DNA from: Acorus gramineus
Taxonomy: Eukaryota > Streptophyta > Magnoliopsida > Acorales > Acoraceae
Direction: 5' to 3'
Assembly (NCBI GenBank): GCA_030737835.1
Contig: JAUJYN010000035.1
Location: 186,001-250,000 of the forward strand
DNA: 64,000 nucleotides
The translations under genes were made by a program, and so were the position numbers. A model generated the notes under the pieces. It was not told where the DNA came from, ran no database searches, and was given only the letters and a program-made list of their open reading frames with translations. Of this stretch, positions 11,454 through 22,675 are shown piece after piece. Within the stretch, counting starts at the first letter, position 1. Each line of letters begins with the position of its first letter.

Positions 11454-14170
11454 TATTATGCTTGTGTCATTTGGAGCCTTATTTTTCAATTGGAGTCGCT
11501 GGAATTTTTGCTTTTAGCTACCTGCGGGAGTTGGGGTGCTCTGATTGAAAATCTGACTGCATAATTGTTCTCCTGGTACTGGCATTGGCCTACTTGTAAA
11601 TTTTTGTCACATTCTGACGTCTTTTTAGAAGTTATGCAATTCCGATTGGTATTCGGATTTAATTTTGTTAATGCCCAAGATGGAGTAGTTTAAATATGAT
11701 TTTATGATGAGATGTTTTTGAGTTAAATTTCATACAAAAGTTGAATTAGATCAACTGGATTCATGTAGCAAAAGTTATGGGTATTTTTCCAATTATACCC
11801 TGGGGATGAGAAAATCCTGGCAGCAGCCCTGTTCGATGTTTAGCTCACATTTTGGAATAGCTGGATGGGTTATTTGATCTGAGCATAAACATGAAAGTTA
11901 TAGATAAACCTCTTGGCTCTCCAATGGATTTTGAATTGTATAATTCGGAACTAGATTGTGGAAGTTATGGCTGTTCTAGTGATGACTGTCCAGAATTTTA
12001 GTCAAGGACATCCTGATCATTTCACCCCCACTAGATTTGTTGTATTTAGGCCCAAATGTCTCTCCTCTCTTTCTCATTCTCGACTCTCTTTTGGTCCAGC
12101 CCTTTTGAGTGTGTTTGGTGGAGTTTAGAAGGAGAAGAAGATGGAACAAGAAGAGGTAGAGTTAGAAAAAGTGGAAATCAAGGTGTGTGTGTGTGCAGGA
12201 TTTGTTGTTGTGTTGTCTCTTCCTTCTCCTCCTCCTCTAGAGCACCTTTCATGGTTTTCTCCCCTGTTCCCCCTCCCCTCTGGTTCAGCAAGAAGAAGAG
12301 AGGCTAAGATTGAGGTGGTGCTAGTGGTGGTAGTGGTCGAGGTGGTCGTGGGCACGCTTGTGAGCTCCCACATCTCCCCTTCTCTCCCTCCTCTCTTGGT
12401 AAGTTTTTCCCTCTCATTTCTACTGTTTTTTCAGCATGTGGGTATGTGTGGGTGCTGTTGGGAGAGTGTTGTTATGTGAAATTGTTATTCCACATGAGGT
12501 GTTTGTGTTTGTGCATGAATGGTGGTGGTTTTGTATTGTAGTGGCAGATTTGTGTCTCCTTAAGATCCTTATGGAACTAGTACCTATAGGCATGTTTTGA
12601 GGCTTGTGTCCTCTTGTAATATGATCATCTATGTTATATATGTGTCACTTTTAGCCTTATGGTAACCATTGGAGCATTCTGGCAGTTTTTTTTGTTTTTC
12701 GATCAGAACCGCTAAAATTTTGGACTGTTAGCTATCATCCTGAGTTTGAGGACTCCGATTGAAAATCTAACTGCATATTATGTGTCCTGGTGCCATTCCA
12801 AGCCACTCACAAAAATTTCATCGAATTCCGGTAACGTTTCAGAATTTCACAGTTCCGGGGCGTATCTGGGTTTTGACCGAGCGAGAAGTCATTGGGAGAG
12901 TTGACTCGGTCAAAGTGGGCCCATGACTTGGTCAACCCCTTTTGTTTTTTTGTGTGGTTGGGTTGACCCAAGTCAAAGCTCACTTAAGCTCACTAATCCT
13001 CTCTTAAACCCTAATTAAACCTAGTTAGCCTAATCTAAGTGGTGTTGACTTATTTAAGTGAGCTAAATATCTCCCCCACTATTCATCATCTTCCCCAATT
13101 GATTTTCTCTCTCTCCCTCTCAAAAACCTTCTTTTGACCTAGTTCTTGTGCTTGAAACCTAAAACCCAAAGAAGAGAAAGGTTAGATCTTGTCCCGATCT
13201 ATCTACCGGTGGTCTCGGATTCGAGTTCCCACATGTTTGACCCCCTCTAACGCCCTCTTTTCTCCTCTGATTTCAGCCATCTTGAGGGCTAAGGGAGATC
13301 GTGGTGGTGGTGGTCCTTGAAGAGGTGTTTTGGTGCGCGGAGAGCAACTGAACTTCCCTTCCTTCCTTTCCTTCCTTAGGTAAGCTCTTTTTCCTTCCTT
13401 TTCTTGCTTAGATGCATGTTAGGAGGGTGGTTTTGAGTGCTGGTGGCTGTTGGTGGTGGTTGGTGGAAGTTGGAGGCCATTGGTGGCCTGTGAGAGGTGG
13501 TAGGGTGGCTCGGGCAGGATGGCAGGTTGCCTCGGGTAGGCTGGCAGCACAGGCAGGCAGGCTGGCGAGCAGGGCAGGCAGAGCAGCTGGCAGGGCACGC
13601 GCGCGTGCGCGCGGGCGTGCGCTCGGGTGGAGCAGGAGCGTGCGGGTGCTGTGCGCTAGGCCCCGTGCGCGGGTGTGCGCGCGGGGCGCTGCGCAGAGGC
13701 GCAGTGCGGGCGTGCGCAGGGGACCGCGTGCGGATGCTGCGCGCAGGGCGCCGTGAGGGGGTGTGCGCGCGGAGCGCTGCGCAGAGGAGCAGGCGTGCTG
13801 TGCGCGCGCGGTGAGGCGAGCCGGTGGTGCGCGCGGGGCGAGGCGATGAGGCGCTGGGCGTGCGGGTGTGCGCGCGAGTCGCTGCGCTGGGGCGCAGTGG
13901 GCGCGCGGTGCACCCGGGGGGACTCGGCAGGGTGTCCGGGCGTGCGGGCTGGGCTCGGCAGTGCGTCTGGGCGCGCGGGCCGGGGCTCGGCTGTGCGCCT
14001 GGGTCGGGTGGCCGTGCGTACGGCTGCCCGGGGGTTCGGGATTGAGTTGGGGTGCTCGGGCCCGCGTGCGTACGGGCCGTATGTACGTTTGCCCGAGTGT
14101 TGTGTATTTTTAGTGTATTTTTGGTGTATTTGTGTATTTTACTCACCGAGTTGATTACCCTGTCTTGCAG

Positions 14171-14206
14171 ATCTTGACGGACGGTCGCGCGACGACCCGG
14201 TTATCG
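14171..14206 (+). other. 36-nt exon-like block in LTR C
   Basis: A block of 36 nt starting ATCTTGACGGACGGTCGCG is preceded by a pyrimidine-rich TGTCTTGCAG and followed by GTGAGTGG, a near-perfect plant donor. The same block, 36 nt long, occurs in H, J, K, L, N and the 5' LTR of the 55.6-kb element. A and B have 39 nt. It is inferred, not shown, to be spliced. Confidence 0.5.
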
Positions 14207-14231
14207 GTGAGTGGGACAACCCAACCCAGTA

Positions 14232-14270
14232 GGGAGGCGCTATATGCACTTGGGCGTATACTGTCCTCCC
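14232..14270 (+). other. Conserved stem-loop next to the exon-like block (LTR C copy)
   Basis: GGGAGG pairs with CCTCCC and TATATGC pairs with GCGTATA around a TTGG-type loop. The homologous stem-loops are at 24190-24228, 31891-31929, 29481-29518 (minus), 53010-53048 (minus), 55121-55159 and 57309-57347. Confidence 0.6.
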
Positions 14271-16959
14271 CTGGGGCACCATAGTTAGTATTAACTTGTT
14301 AATATGTAATCCATGCAAGCATGATTAGTGTGTAGAATGCATGCCACCCTAGACTTTGTATGTTAGGGACTTGCACCCTTAGGATATGTGTAAGAGCCAT
14401 GCATCCTGTCACCCTGTTATCATGCTAGGAAAGCCTCGACCTATGCATGTGTCCTATTAGTTTAATTTATTAATTTAAATGTGAACTTGTGACTAATATC
14501 ACGCCTTAGGGAATATTAAGGGGCCTTGTGAGGTCAACATTGAGACCCGGGCTAGGGTACTCCATGTTCCTTGTTTGGTTGTCGGGATGTCCTATATCGG
14601 GACCTCATGGTGCCCTCCCAAGGGTTCTTTTCCCAATATTATTGTAATATATGTTTTCCTGCATCTTGGTTATGCGCGCTGGAGGAATTCTGAAGAATTC
14701 AAGACATTAGAGTTGTTGAGATGTGTTGTCGGCGGATCCGAGTGGATCATATGCGTATGGATAGGCTGTTCTGTTCCCTTCGTTGGATCCGTGTAGAGAC
14801 TGCCCCGGCGTTAGAAAGGCTGTCCCGTGGAGGGCTCCCATCAGTAGGCACCTCCTGATTTGGGACGGACTGTGCTGAATGTGGGAGTGGCCAAGCGGCC
14901 TATGGAGTGGGGAGAGACTATCGGTGGACCAAGGGTGACCAACAGCCTAGTCAGTCCCAATATCCTATGTCACCATATTGAGGGGTGAGGGTGAGGGTGT
15001 GGTGGGTCGACTATGTAGCGACCCACTGGATTTGTGTAAGGATGATTATCAGCCTATTAAGTCCCAACATCCTATGTCACCTATTGAGGGGTGAGGGTGA
15101 GGGTGTGGTGGTTCGGCGATGTAACGACCCACTGGATTTGTGTAGTTCCTGCCACTTTGGGGCTTTTAATAAGATTGTGGTTAATATAAACTGTGATGCA
15201 TGGGTTGTGCTGTTCACTGAGCGTGTGGCTCACCCCTCGCATATATATTTTTCTCCAGTGATTATAGAGGCGGACTTGAAGGAGGAGCTCCCCGAGAGAC
15301 TGCACCAGTAGCGGAGTAGCGGTACGTCCCGCGAGTTTTAGAGGCCATCAGCATCCTTCCTTTTTATTGTATGTATATATTTCTGTGCTTGGGCACCTAG
15401 TTTGGATTATATTTGGATGTATGTGTGTGTATAGTGGCTCTCACAGGACATATGATTATGTATCGAGTCTGTAGTATGTTTTTGGATTACAGATTCAGTC
15501 TTTTTAGCTTTCGCTATCTGTGTATATATCATGTCAGCCCTGCTTTTATCTATGTTGTCATTTTAGTTGTTGTTATGGTATTTTATTGATCTCCTGTATA
15601 GACTGCTGATATCATGTATACACTTGCCGCGTCCTGGGGACTGCCGCCCTGGGCGTGACAATCTATGTGTCTAGATGCTATATATAAAATTTGGTGTCAA
15701 TATGATATCTGTGTCGTAAGTTATAACCTGTTTTGCATGGACTGTCCAGATTCACGTGGGAACTGTCCAGTTTCCGAAAAGACTTTATTTTGGGCTTGTA
15801 GAGGAAAAATTAGGTTCTAATGTCTTCATGGAATATGATCCCAGTATATCATAGAATGTGTATGATTTATTTCATATTTTAGGATATGTATTTGGTGTTG
15901 TGGTGATCAAATAGTAGGGATGGTTGCAGCAGACATACCAATTTTGCTTAATTGTGTGTCAAGAAGTTGTTATGCATGTTGTGGAAACTATTTGTAGTTA
16001 GGGTCTTCATGAAGTAGGTTTATATATTTGTCAGGAGATTCGATATTTTAATTGTGAATCATTGATTGTGTTTTGCAGCTTTTGTTGGCGGAACTCGTGA
16101 TGAATGGCTCGTTAGGTGAGTGGTTCGATCCAACCCTTCGGGAAGCGTTGGATGCACGTAGTCGTGCGTCACGCATCCGTGGGGCGCCCTAACTATACTA
16201 CTTGTTGAGATGAGTAGTATTGTCTTGTCTAACCTGTATTATGCTAGATATCTTGCATGCTAGGCCTGTATAGCTCGTATATTGCGTAGAACCCCCTATT
16301 CTACCATATACTTGCATATGTATTGTATTCATATGTGAATAACCATGTTTGCATGCGCCCTGCTTGTATGGGCATGTATCTCCTTGCATTATATGGATGT
16401 CTAGAATATGGCATGTCTGAGGTAGTCTTGTAATACTACCCCCCTCCTAGATTACTAATATCTAGCAGGATTAAGCCTAGGTTAGTGACCGGGTGCATAC
16501 TTAGTATTCCCTGGTAATAAGACTTGAGCACATGGTGTAGTAGTTGTGCCCATCTTGTTGGGGCAAAGCTATGACCTTCTTGAGATGATGAGGCTTCATC
16601 TCTCTCTCGCCCTCTCTCCTTGCGCGAATGAGTAAGTAGATGTGGTTCCTACTTGACTCAGGTTCGTTTGGAAATATTGGCATGCACCTGTTAGTGCACG
16701 AGATCGCGCTTGACCCTTCCCTTTTAAGTTGGTGATATCCAACGCAAGTTAGGGTATACCTTGTTTGCTTGTATGCTTGTATGCATATTATTTAGGCCAT
16801 GCCTGGTATGTATGATTGCATATATATATTGTTTATGATTTATCCATGTTAGGGAGAGCCCCTACAGTTAATTCTATATTATCGTGCACGTGGACCATGT
16901 ATATAACTGCGATAGATTTCTCCTATTATAATTGCGCATGCTAGACTATTCGTGCCTAC

Positions 16960-17772
16960 TAGGCCTGTCAACGGGTCGGGTCCAGACCCGGATCCGACCC
17001 GATCCGGACCCGATTACACGTGTAATATACTCGACCCGATTTAGACCCGACCCGAGTTGGACCCGACCCGGCGGACCCGAACAAACAAACGGGTCGGGTC
17101 CGGGTCCACCCCGCCCCGACCCGTTGGACCCGAGACCCGATTGTTTTATTAAAATATGCTCATATATTATAAGACTATTAGTATTAGTTGATACATAATT
17201 TTATTTCTTACTTAACTTATTTTTGTATCTACAAGTTCATAAATCATAATCATAACAAGCCTATTAATCGGTTTGTTTTAGACAATTAACTTATTAGCTT
17301 TTGAATTTGTATGATTAATTAGTTTGTTGCATGATTTATGTTTATTATTTAGGTTAATATGTTAGTGTTTATTGTTTTGAATGTTGTTTAGGTTAGTTAT
17401 GTTTATTATTTAAGTTAATATATTTTTTTATGTTAGTGATTATTGTTTTGGATGTTGTTTAATAATTCATTTACTTCTTTTGAATTGTATAAAATTATAT
17501 TCAAATATAGTTTCATTAACAATAATGTTTTATTACAAAAAATTTCAAATAGAATGATAAGGCAAACAAATACATGAGCTCTTCTCTTTTTTTTTTTTAC
17601 CCAACCATCCGGGTCGGGTCGGACCCGGACCCGACCCGGGTCCGACGGGTCCGGGTCCACATTTCTCCGGACCCGCCGGGTCCTAGGTTAGACCCGGACC
17701 CGCCGGGTCCTGTCGCGGGTCAGGTCCGGGTCCACCCCGACCCGACCCGGACCCGACCCGTTGACAGGCCTA
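16960..17772. mobile_element. Non-autonomous hAT-type element, copy 1
   Basis: The terminal inverted repeats are TAGGCCTGTCAACGGGTCGG at the left and its reverse complement at the right. They are flanked by a perfect 8-bp target duplication, GTGCCTAC (16952-16959 and 17773-17780), the hallmark of hAT transposition. Subterminal regions are packed with GACCCG/CGGGTC repeats on both sides, as is common for transposase-binding regions in hAT elements. The 813-bp interior is AT-rich and encodes no transposase. It lies within LTR E. Confidence 0.9.
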
Positions 17773-18186
17773 GTGCCTACCTATGCTAAGCGTGGGTATG
17801 ACCCGTTGTCGGGTTGTACCTTAGTTAGTTAGAGCGAAAGCGATGTAATTGTCACCCTGCATCCGTGAGATGCACTTGTTGGAATTCAGGAGAATTTGAT
17901 GTTATGCTGGTGTTTCGAACTGGTGGTTATGGTGTTTAAGCTAGGCCAACCCATGTTAGGCGAGTGTATGAACCGCCCATTGGGTTATGCCTTGGGCTTA
18001 TTTTTGGTGCGAGAGCCGAGGTAACTCCTTGCGTCCGAGCAACGCATCTGTGTGGGAGTTCATATGTATTTGATAGCATCGGTAGGCGATTATCGAGAGT
18101 AGTTGTTTTTCCATTGGGTTTGCTTTGCAAAGATGGAGTGTTTCCTCCCAATATCGTCCATGTTGAAGCGGCCTAGGTTGTAGATG

Positions 18187-18440
18187 TCCTGACAGAGGGC
18201 CCTCACCTGTAGGTACTATCGATACATGAGGCAAGATGTGCTGATCATTGGGGTATACCAGGTAGAGGGCTAACAAATGATATTGCGAGCGTGGAATCGC
18301 TCTCCCCTTCGTCAAATCTGTGTCAATGCTGCCCAGTGTTGTAGCTGTCCTGACAGAGGGCCCCCATCTATAGGTACTATCGATGCATGCGGCAAGATGT
18401 ACTAATCATGGGGGTATACCAGGTAGAGGCTACTCGGGAG
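18187..18440 (+). repeat. Imperfect local tandem duplication in LTR E
   Basis: TGTCCTGACAGAGGGC starts at about 18187 and again at about 18347. It is followed in both copies by a GTAGGTACTATCGAT-like sequence and a GGGGTATACCAGGTAGAGG segment. The second copy is partial. Confidence 0.7.
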
Positions 18441-19296
18441 AGGGTTACCGGATGATGAAGGGTGTAGAGCAAGCCGTTTTATCCCAAAAGTCACTAGGAT
18501 CTCCCCTGCAAGGGTGAGGGTGAGGGTAAGTTGAGTCACATCGTCACGTAACTCTTATACCCATCGAGTATACTCTGGGTATGATACTCCTAACACGTGA
18601 GGTACCAAAGTTATCTCTACCTCGTAGCGGATGGACTCGTTGTATTTTGTTATCCAGTAACACCATGTGTTATGGTTAACAGTTGTTCCTCCCCGAGTGT
18701 CCCAAGAGCCTCCCTCTGGGAGTGAGGGCGAGGGTGAGGTTGGTCACGCCGCCACGTGACCTTGTTATCCATTGGGTTCCCACCCATGTTTTCCTTGAAA
18801 GGAAATTGCCTTAGTATTGAATTGTTGTTATGGTGCTTGGCTTCTTGCCACTCACTGAGCTTGTAGCTCACCCCTGCCACTCACTGAGCTTGTAGCTCAC
18901 ACCTCTTCTACAGGGGCGGGGTAGGGCGTGGACCTTGAGCTTCCCTGTGGTGTGGTCTTGCGTGTGTGGGAGCGTCCCGTCTAGCGAATGGCAAAGTGCG
19001 AGGCTGTCAGTAGTCCTAGAGTCTTATATTTGTAATAATGCATGTTGCACTGGTTGTGTTTTATTTGGACTAGACTTGTTTCTCACATGACAGTGATTGT
19101 GTATTCGAGTCTGTAATAATGTTTTTTATTTACAGACATTGTTGATATTTTATGCTTCCGCTTTTCAGTTAGCTATCATTTATCTTTGCCTTGCCACCTT
19201 GTGTGTTGTTGTTGGAGTCCTTGTTGACCTCAGGTATTGATAGCTGATATTATATATAGTGCTACGTCTCGGGGACGGCCGCCCTGGGGCGTGACA

Positions 19297-20693
19297 CTAC
19301 CTAAGGCATGCCATATTCTATACATCCATATAAATACAATGAGATACATGCCCGTACAAGTGGGCGCATGCAACATGATCATTCATACATGAATACAATA
19401 CATGTAATATAAACCTAGCATGCAAGATGTCTAACATATTATGGTTTTAAGTATGGCCATACTACTTATCTACACAAGTAGTATAGCTAGGGTGCCCCAT
19501 CGATGCGCGACGCACTACTCCGCGCGTCAAGCGCATCCTGAGGGATTGGATCAAACCACTCACCGCAATCCGGAGCAGCAAGCACACGAGACGGCACGCC
19601 TGTGGGACAGGTAGGACAGCATGCACGCGGGAAGCACGCACGCACGCACGCACGGGGAAGCACTCACACACGAGACAGCACCCGGGATGCACAGGCAGAG
19701 CAAGGCGCGCTGGGCACGCTGTAGGGCACACTGTAGAGCACGCAGGGCACAAGCGCAGGGCACAAGCGCTGGGCTGGCAGGGCAGCAGGAAGGGGCAGGC
19801 TGGGCTCTGGGCAGCACGTACGCGGGCACACCGACACCCCTACACCCAAGCAACCATGCACACACACACCATTCAAACATAAACACAAACACATGGCATG
19901 CACCACCTCCCAACACACCCAAATGTGCTAAAAAACCATAAAAAGAAGAGGGAAAAGCTTACCAAGAGAGGGGGAGGGAAGGGGAAGATGTGGGGGCTCG
20001 CAAGCACGCCCACGAACACCTCAAACACCACCACCACTACCACCAGCTAAGCCTTCATTTCTCTTCTTCTTGCTGAACCAGAGGGGTGGGGGAAATCCAT
20101 GGAAAACATGAGGGGAAGTTAGAGGAGGAGGAGAAGGTATAGACAACAACAATGGCACACACCAACCTTGATCACTCTCTTCTATAGATCTTCTTCTTCT
20201 TCTTCTTGCTCCTTCTCCACCAAACACTCACACACACAAAAGGGGAGTGAAAGAGAGGCAAAAGAGAGAAAGAGAGATCAAATAAGTGATTTTTGGATCA
20301 AGAGAGAGAGAGGGGGTGCAAAGGGTGACAAATGTCCCATTGGGGGGTGCACACAAGGGAAAATGGGGGGTGAGGTTAAGCATAAAATCACCCACACCCA
20401 ACCACTTTTATTTGCTTTATTGGGAAGCATGCGGAGAAACACTACACACTCGAAAATATCCCACCCATCGAAACCCAGTAACGGCCAAACCCGGATACGA
20501 TTCAGAACTGCATAATTTCTGAAACGTTACCGGAATTCGATGAAATTTTTATGGGTAGTACAAAATAATACCAGGACCCATAATATACTGTTAGATTTTC
20601 AATCATAGCACTCCAACTCCCGCATGTAGCTAAAAACCAATATTTTAGCGACTCCGATCGAAAAATGATGCTCCAAATGACACAGGCACAACA
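19297..20693 (-). mobile_element. LTR D, segment 3 (reverse; ends at its LTR boundary)
   Basis: LTR D resumes after LTR E, starting with the duplicated CTACC. It contains GCATGCACGC repeats (19610-19830), a candidate exon 1 region (19950-20250) and the conserved terminal segment. It ends ...GACACAGGCACAACA at 20693. No polypurine tract is visible after this end, so nothing shows internal sequence of an element here. Confidence 0.75.
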
Positions 20694-21424
20694 GTAGACA
20701 TCTCAGGTTCAGTCAAAAAACAAATTTCCACCATATCCTAGAGGGAGGGAAGCCGGCAGGATCAAAGGGAGGAGACTGGGAGGAGCAGAGTCGACGGATC
20801 TTGACGACCCAAGTCCGGCTAGTCAATTTATGTGCCTCCAATTATCCAATTTAAATATATGTATATATATGTATAAGTTGATAGATAGATCGACAAAACA
20901 AAATTTCCATCCTTCAAATCAATAAAAAAAAACAAAAGCAATAAAAATGATAATGTGCAATGATCCAATATCAGTCATTCGATGTATCTTATTCTAAATC
21001 AAATATCATTTTAATAACTAAGGTCCAAATTGAAAATTGAAAATGAAAATGTTGCAAATGAATGAACAAAGTTGAACACTTTGTGGTTGGAATATAGATA
21101 AATATGAATAAAATAATTATAATGATATAAATATACATGTCAAAAAATGTTTACAACCTAAATCATGTAATTTGTTAGTAATTTTTAACTTGAAAAAAAA
21201 TATTGTCATTTTTTTAAAAGGAAATGGTAGACAATTGCCCTCAAATTTTACAAATATGAGAAAATGTCCAAATGAAAATACAAAACAAAACATAAAAGCA
21301 AATAAACCAAATAAGCCCTTCCTACGAAGAGGAGATCTCTTTGAAAGATACGACCAACATAAGGATTTAGGACATGTCTGGAATTGTAAGGTTCTTTCCC
21401 TTAAAATTCACATACTATGTAATT
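20694..21424. other. AT-rich intergenic DNA without recognised genes
   Basis: After LTR D there are about 120 bp of mixed composition and then AT-rich DNA with homopolymer runs. I see no credible coding region; the open frame at 21172-21465 is AT-rich, low-complexity and runs into the hAT terminus. ATGTAATT at 21417-21424 is the left target copy of the hAT element that follows. Confidence 0.6.
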
Positions 21425-22176
21425 TAGGTCTGTCAACGGGTCAGGTTCGGGGTCGAGTCGGATAGGGGAGGACCCGGACCCGACCCGTTTGATTGTCAGG
21501 TCCTTCGGGTCAGGTCCATATCAAGTCTCAAGTCGGGTCGACCCACTAACAAGGTTAGGTCAGACCAGGAGAGGCCGGACTTGGAGAGGTCAAAGAACTT
21601 CTTAAATGCAACTTCATTTGTTTTTTTTTTCTCTTGCCTTTTTTTTTTTGGGGGGGGGGGTGAATAGAGGGTTTGAGAAAAAGAAGGGAGAGGAGGAGAA
21701 GAATGTAAGGAGGGTTTTGATTTAGTGAGAAAACATTGTATAATGTGGTGGTGGAGACCACACTTTCCTTGGTTGAATTTTTTTCATTACAATTTTTACA
21801 TGATGAGTTTGAATAAATGGAATCCAATATATTAATATTTTGATTTCTTAATGTTTTATGAGATAACATTTGAAATACAGTTTAAATTATTTTACTTTTA
21901 TATGAAGTAAAAAAGTTGTAAAAATATCTCAAATGCTTAAAATTTTAAATGATTATTCTGTATTTAGTTATAAATGTTGGGTTGGATCATAAAAAAAAAA
22001 AATCACATAGTATTTGGGTTGGCTCAATCGGGTCTATAGGATCAGGTTGGAGTGAACCATACCCGACCCAACCAACTCGTTTTGATTGTCGGGTCTTTCG
22101 AGTCGGGTATTTACACCTTTTATCGAGTTGGGTTTGGGTCGGGTCCAGTTTGGCCCGCGACCCGTTGACAAGCCTA
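21425..22176. mobile_element. Non-autonomous hAT-type element, copy 2
   Basis: The element begins TAGGTCTGTCAACGGGTC and ends GACCCGTTGACAAGCCTA. The flanks ATGTAATT (21417-21424) and ATATAATT (22177-22184) are an 8-bp target duplication with one mismatch. Subterminal GACCCG-type repeats are present at both ends but are more degraded than in copy 1. The 752-bp interior has G- and A-runs and no transposase. Confidence 0.85.
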
Positions 22177-22184
22177 ATATAATT

Positions 22185-22670
22185 CCCGCACAAAAACGAC
22201 CCCAATCTTCCACACAACAACCATTCTCCCATATATTCTCCTCAAAAATAGATGCGCCCCCGAAGAATAGTCTGATTCCTCATCAGCCAAATAGACCAAA
22301 CAACCGCCAGAATGAACAATTGTGTCATTTTCGCACGAACGCTTATATCATTTGGATATCTCAAACTCCTTCCAGCTTCCAACAACTTCTCAAGGGAAGA
22401 GAAAGTCCCACCCAAGCCTCCACTCGCTACTATTTCCCCCCAAACCACTTTCACAATCGGGCAAAGGAGGAAGAAATGCACCGCGGATTCCTCTTTCACA
22501 GCACAAAACACACACCTCTGATCCAACTCCAACACCAAACGAGCCACATATGACTTAGTAAGAACTTTCTCCTACCACAAGGTCCATAGAAAGGTCTTGA
22601 CCTTCAAAGGAATCTTGCCGCCCTACACCTCCTTGTATTTTCTCACCCAGGAGACTAGGTTTTCCACGAC
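22185..22670 (-). pseudogene. LINE (L1-type) fragment: reverse-transcriptase zinc-binding region
   Basis: The minus strand encodes a C-x2-C-x8-H-x4-C knuckle (CVFCAVKEESAVHFFLLCP, about 22455-22520). It is preceded, across a stop codon, by a KVKTFLWTLW-like stretch and followed by VWSIWLMRN. This layout is typical of the C-terminal zf-RVT region of plant L1-type non-LTR retrotransposons. Only about 150 residues are visible, with at least one internal stop. LTR H has inserted at the upstream (right) side and a hAT element abuts the downstream side. The fragment is not functional. Confidence 0.75.
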
Positions 22671-22675
22671 GTATC

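Larger units (their letters stand above)
12632..15660 (+). mobile_element. Solo LTR C (forward, TSD ATCTA), nested in LTR E
   Basis: The LTR begins TGTTATATATGTGTCAC, ends CCCTGGGCGTGACA and is flanked by ATCTA (12627-12631 and 15661-15665). It is 3029 bp with no internal retroviral genes. It shows the full series of conserved LTR elements: donor TTAG/GTAAGC at about 13379, CpG tract 13590-14090, exon-like block 14171-14206, stem-loop 14232-14270, G-rich hairpin units 14985-15135, acceptor CTCCAG at 15258, a short reading frame closing at 15311 and a 3' hairpin at 15465-15495. Confidence 0.9.
11454..19296 (+). mobile_element. Solo LTR E (forward, TSD CTACC), carrying nested LTR C and a hAT element
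   Basis: The LTR is flanked by CTACC at 11449-11453 and 19297-19301 and ends CCTGGGGCGTGACA. Its first dinucleotide is TA rather than TG (TATTATGCTTGTGTCATT), a decayed terminus. Removing nested LTR C (12632-15660) and the hAT element (16960-17772) leaves about 4 kb. A candidate donor (CTCTTG/GTAAGT, about 12398), an exon-like block of about 37 nt between TTTGCAG and GTGAGTGG (about 16080-16116) and an acceptor CTTCTACAG (18905-18913) are present. A local duplication of about 160 bp begins at 18187 and 18347, and the CACTGAGCTTGTAGCTCACC motif is duplicated at about 18853-18902. Confidence 0.85.

Noticed and set aside
12632-15660. Hammerhead or other self-cleaving ribozyme in the LTR (retrozyme)
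   Set aside because: No CTGATGA core with a matching GAAA arm was seen, and these LTRs are much longer than those of retrozymes.
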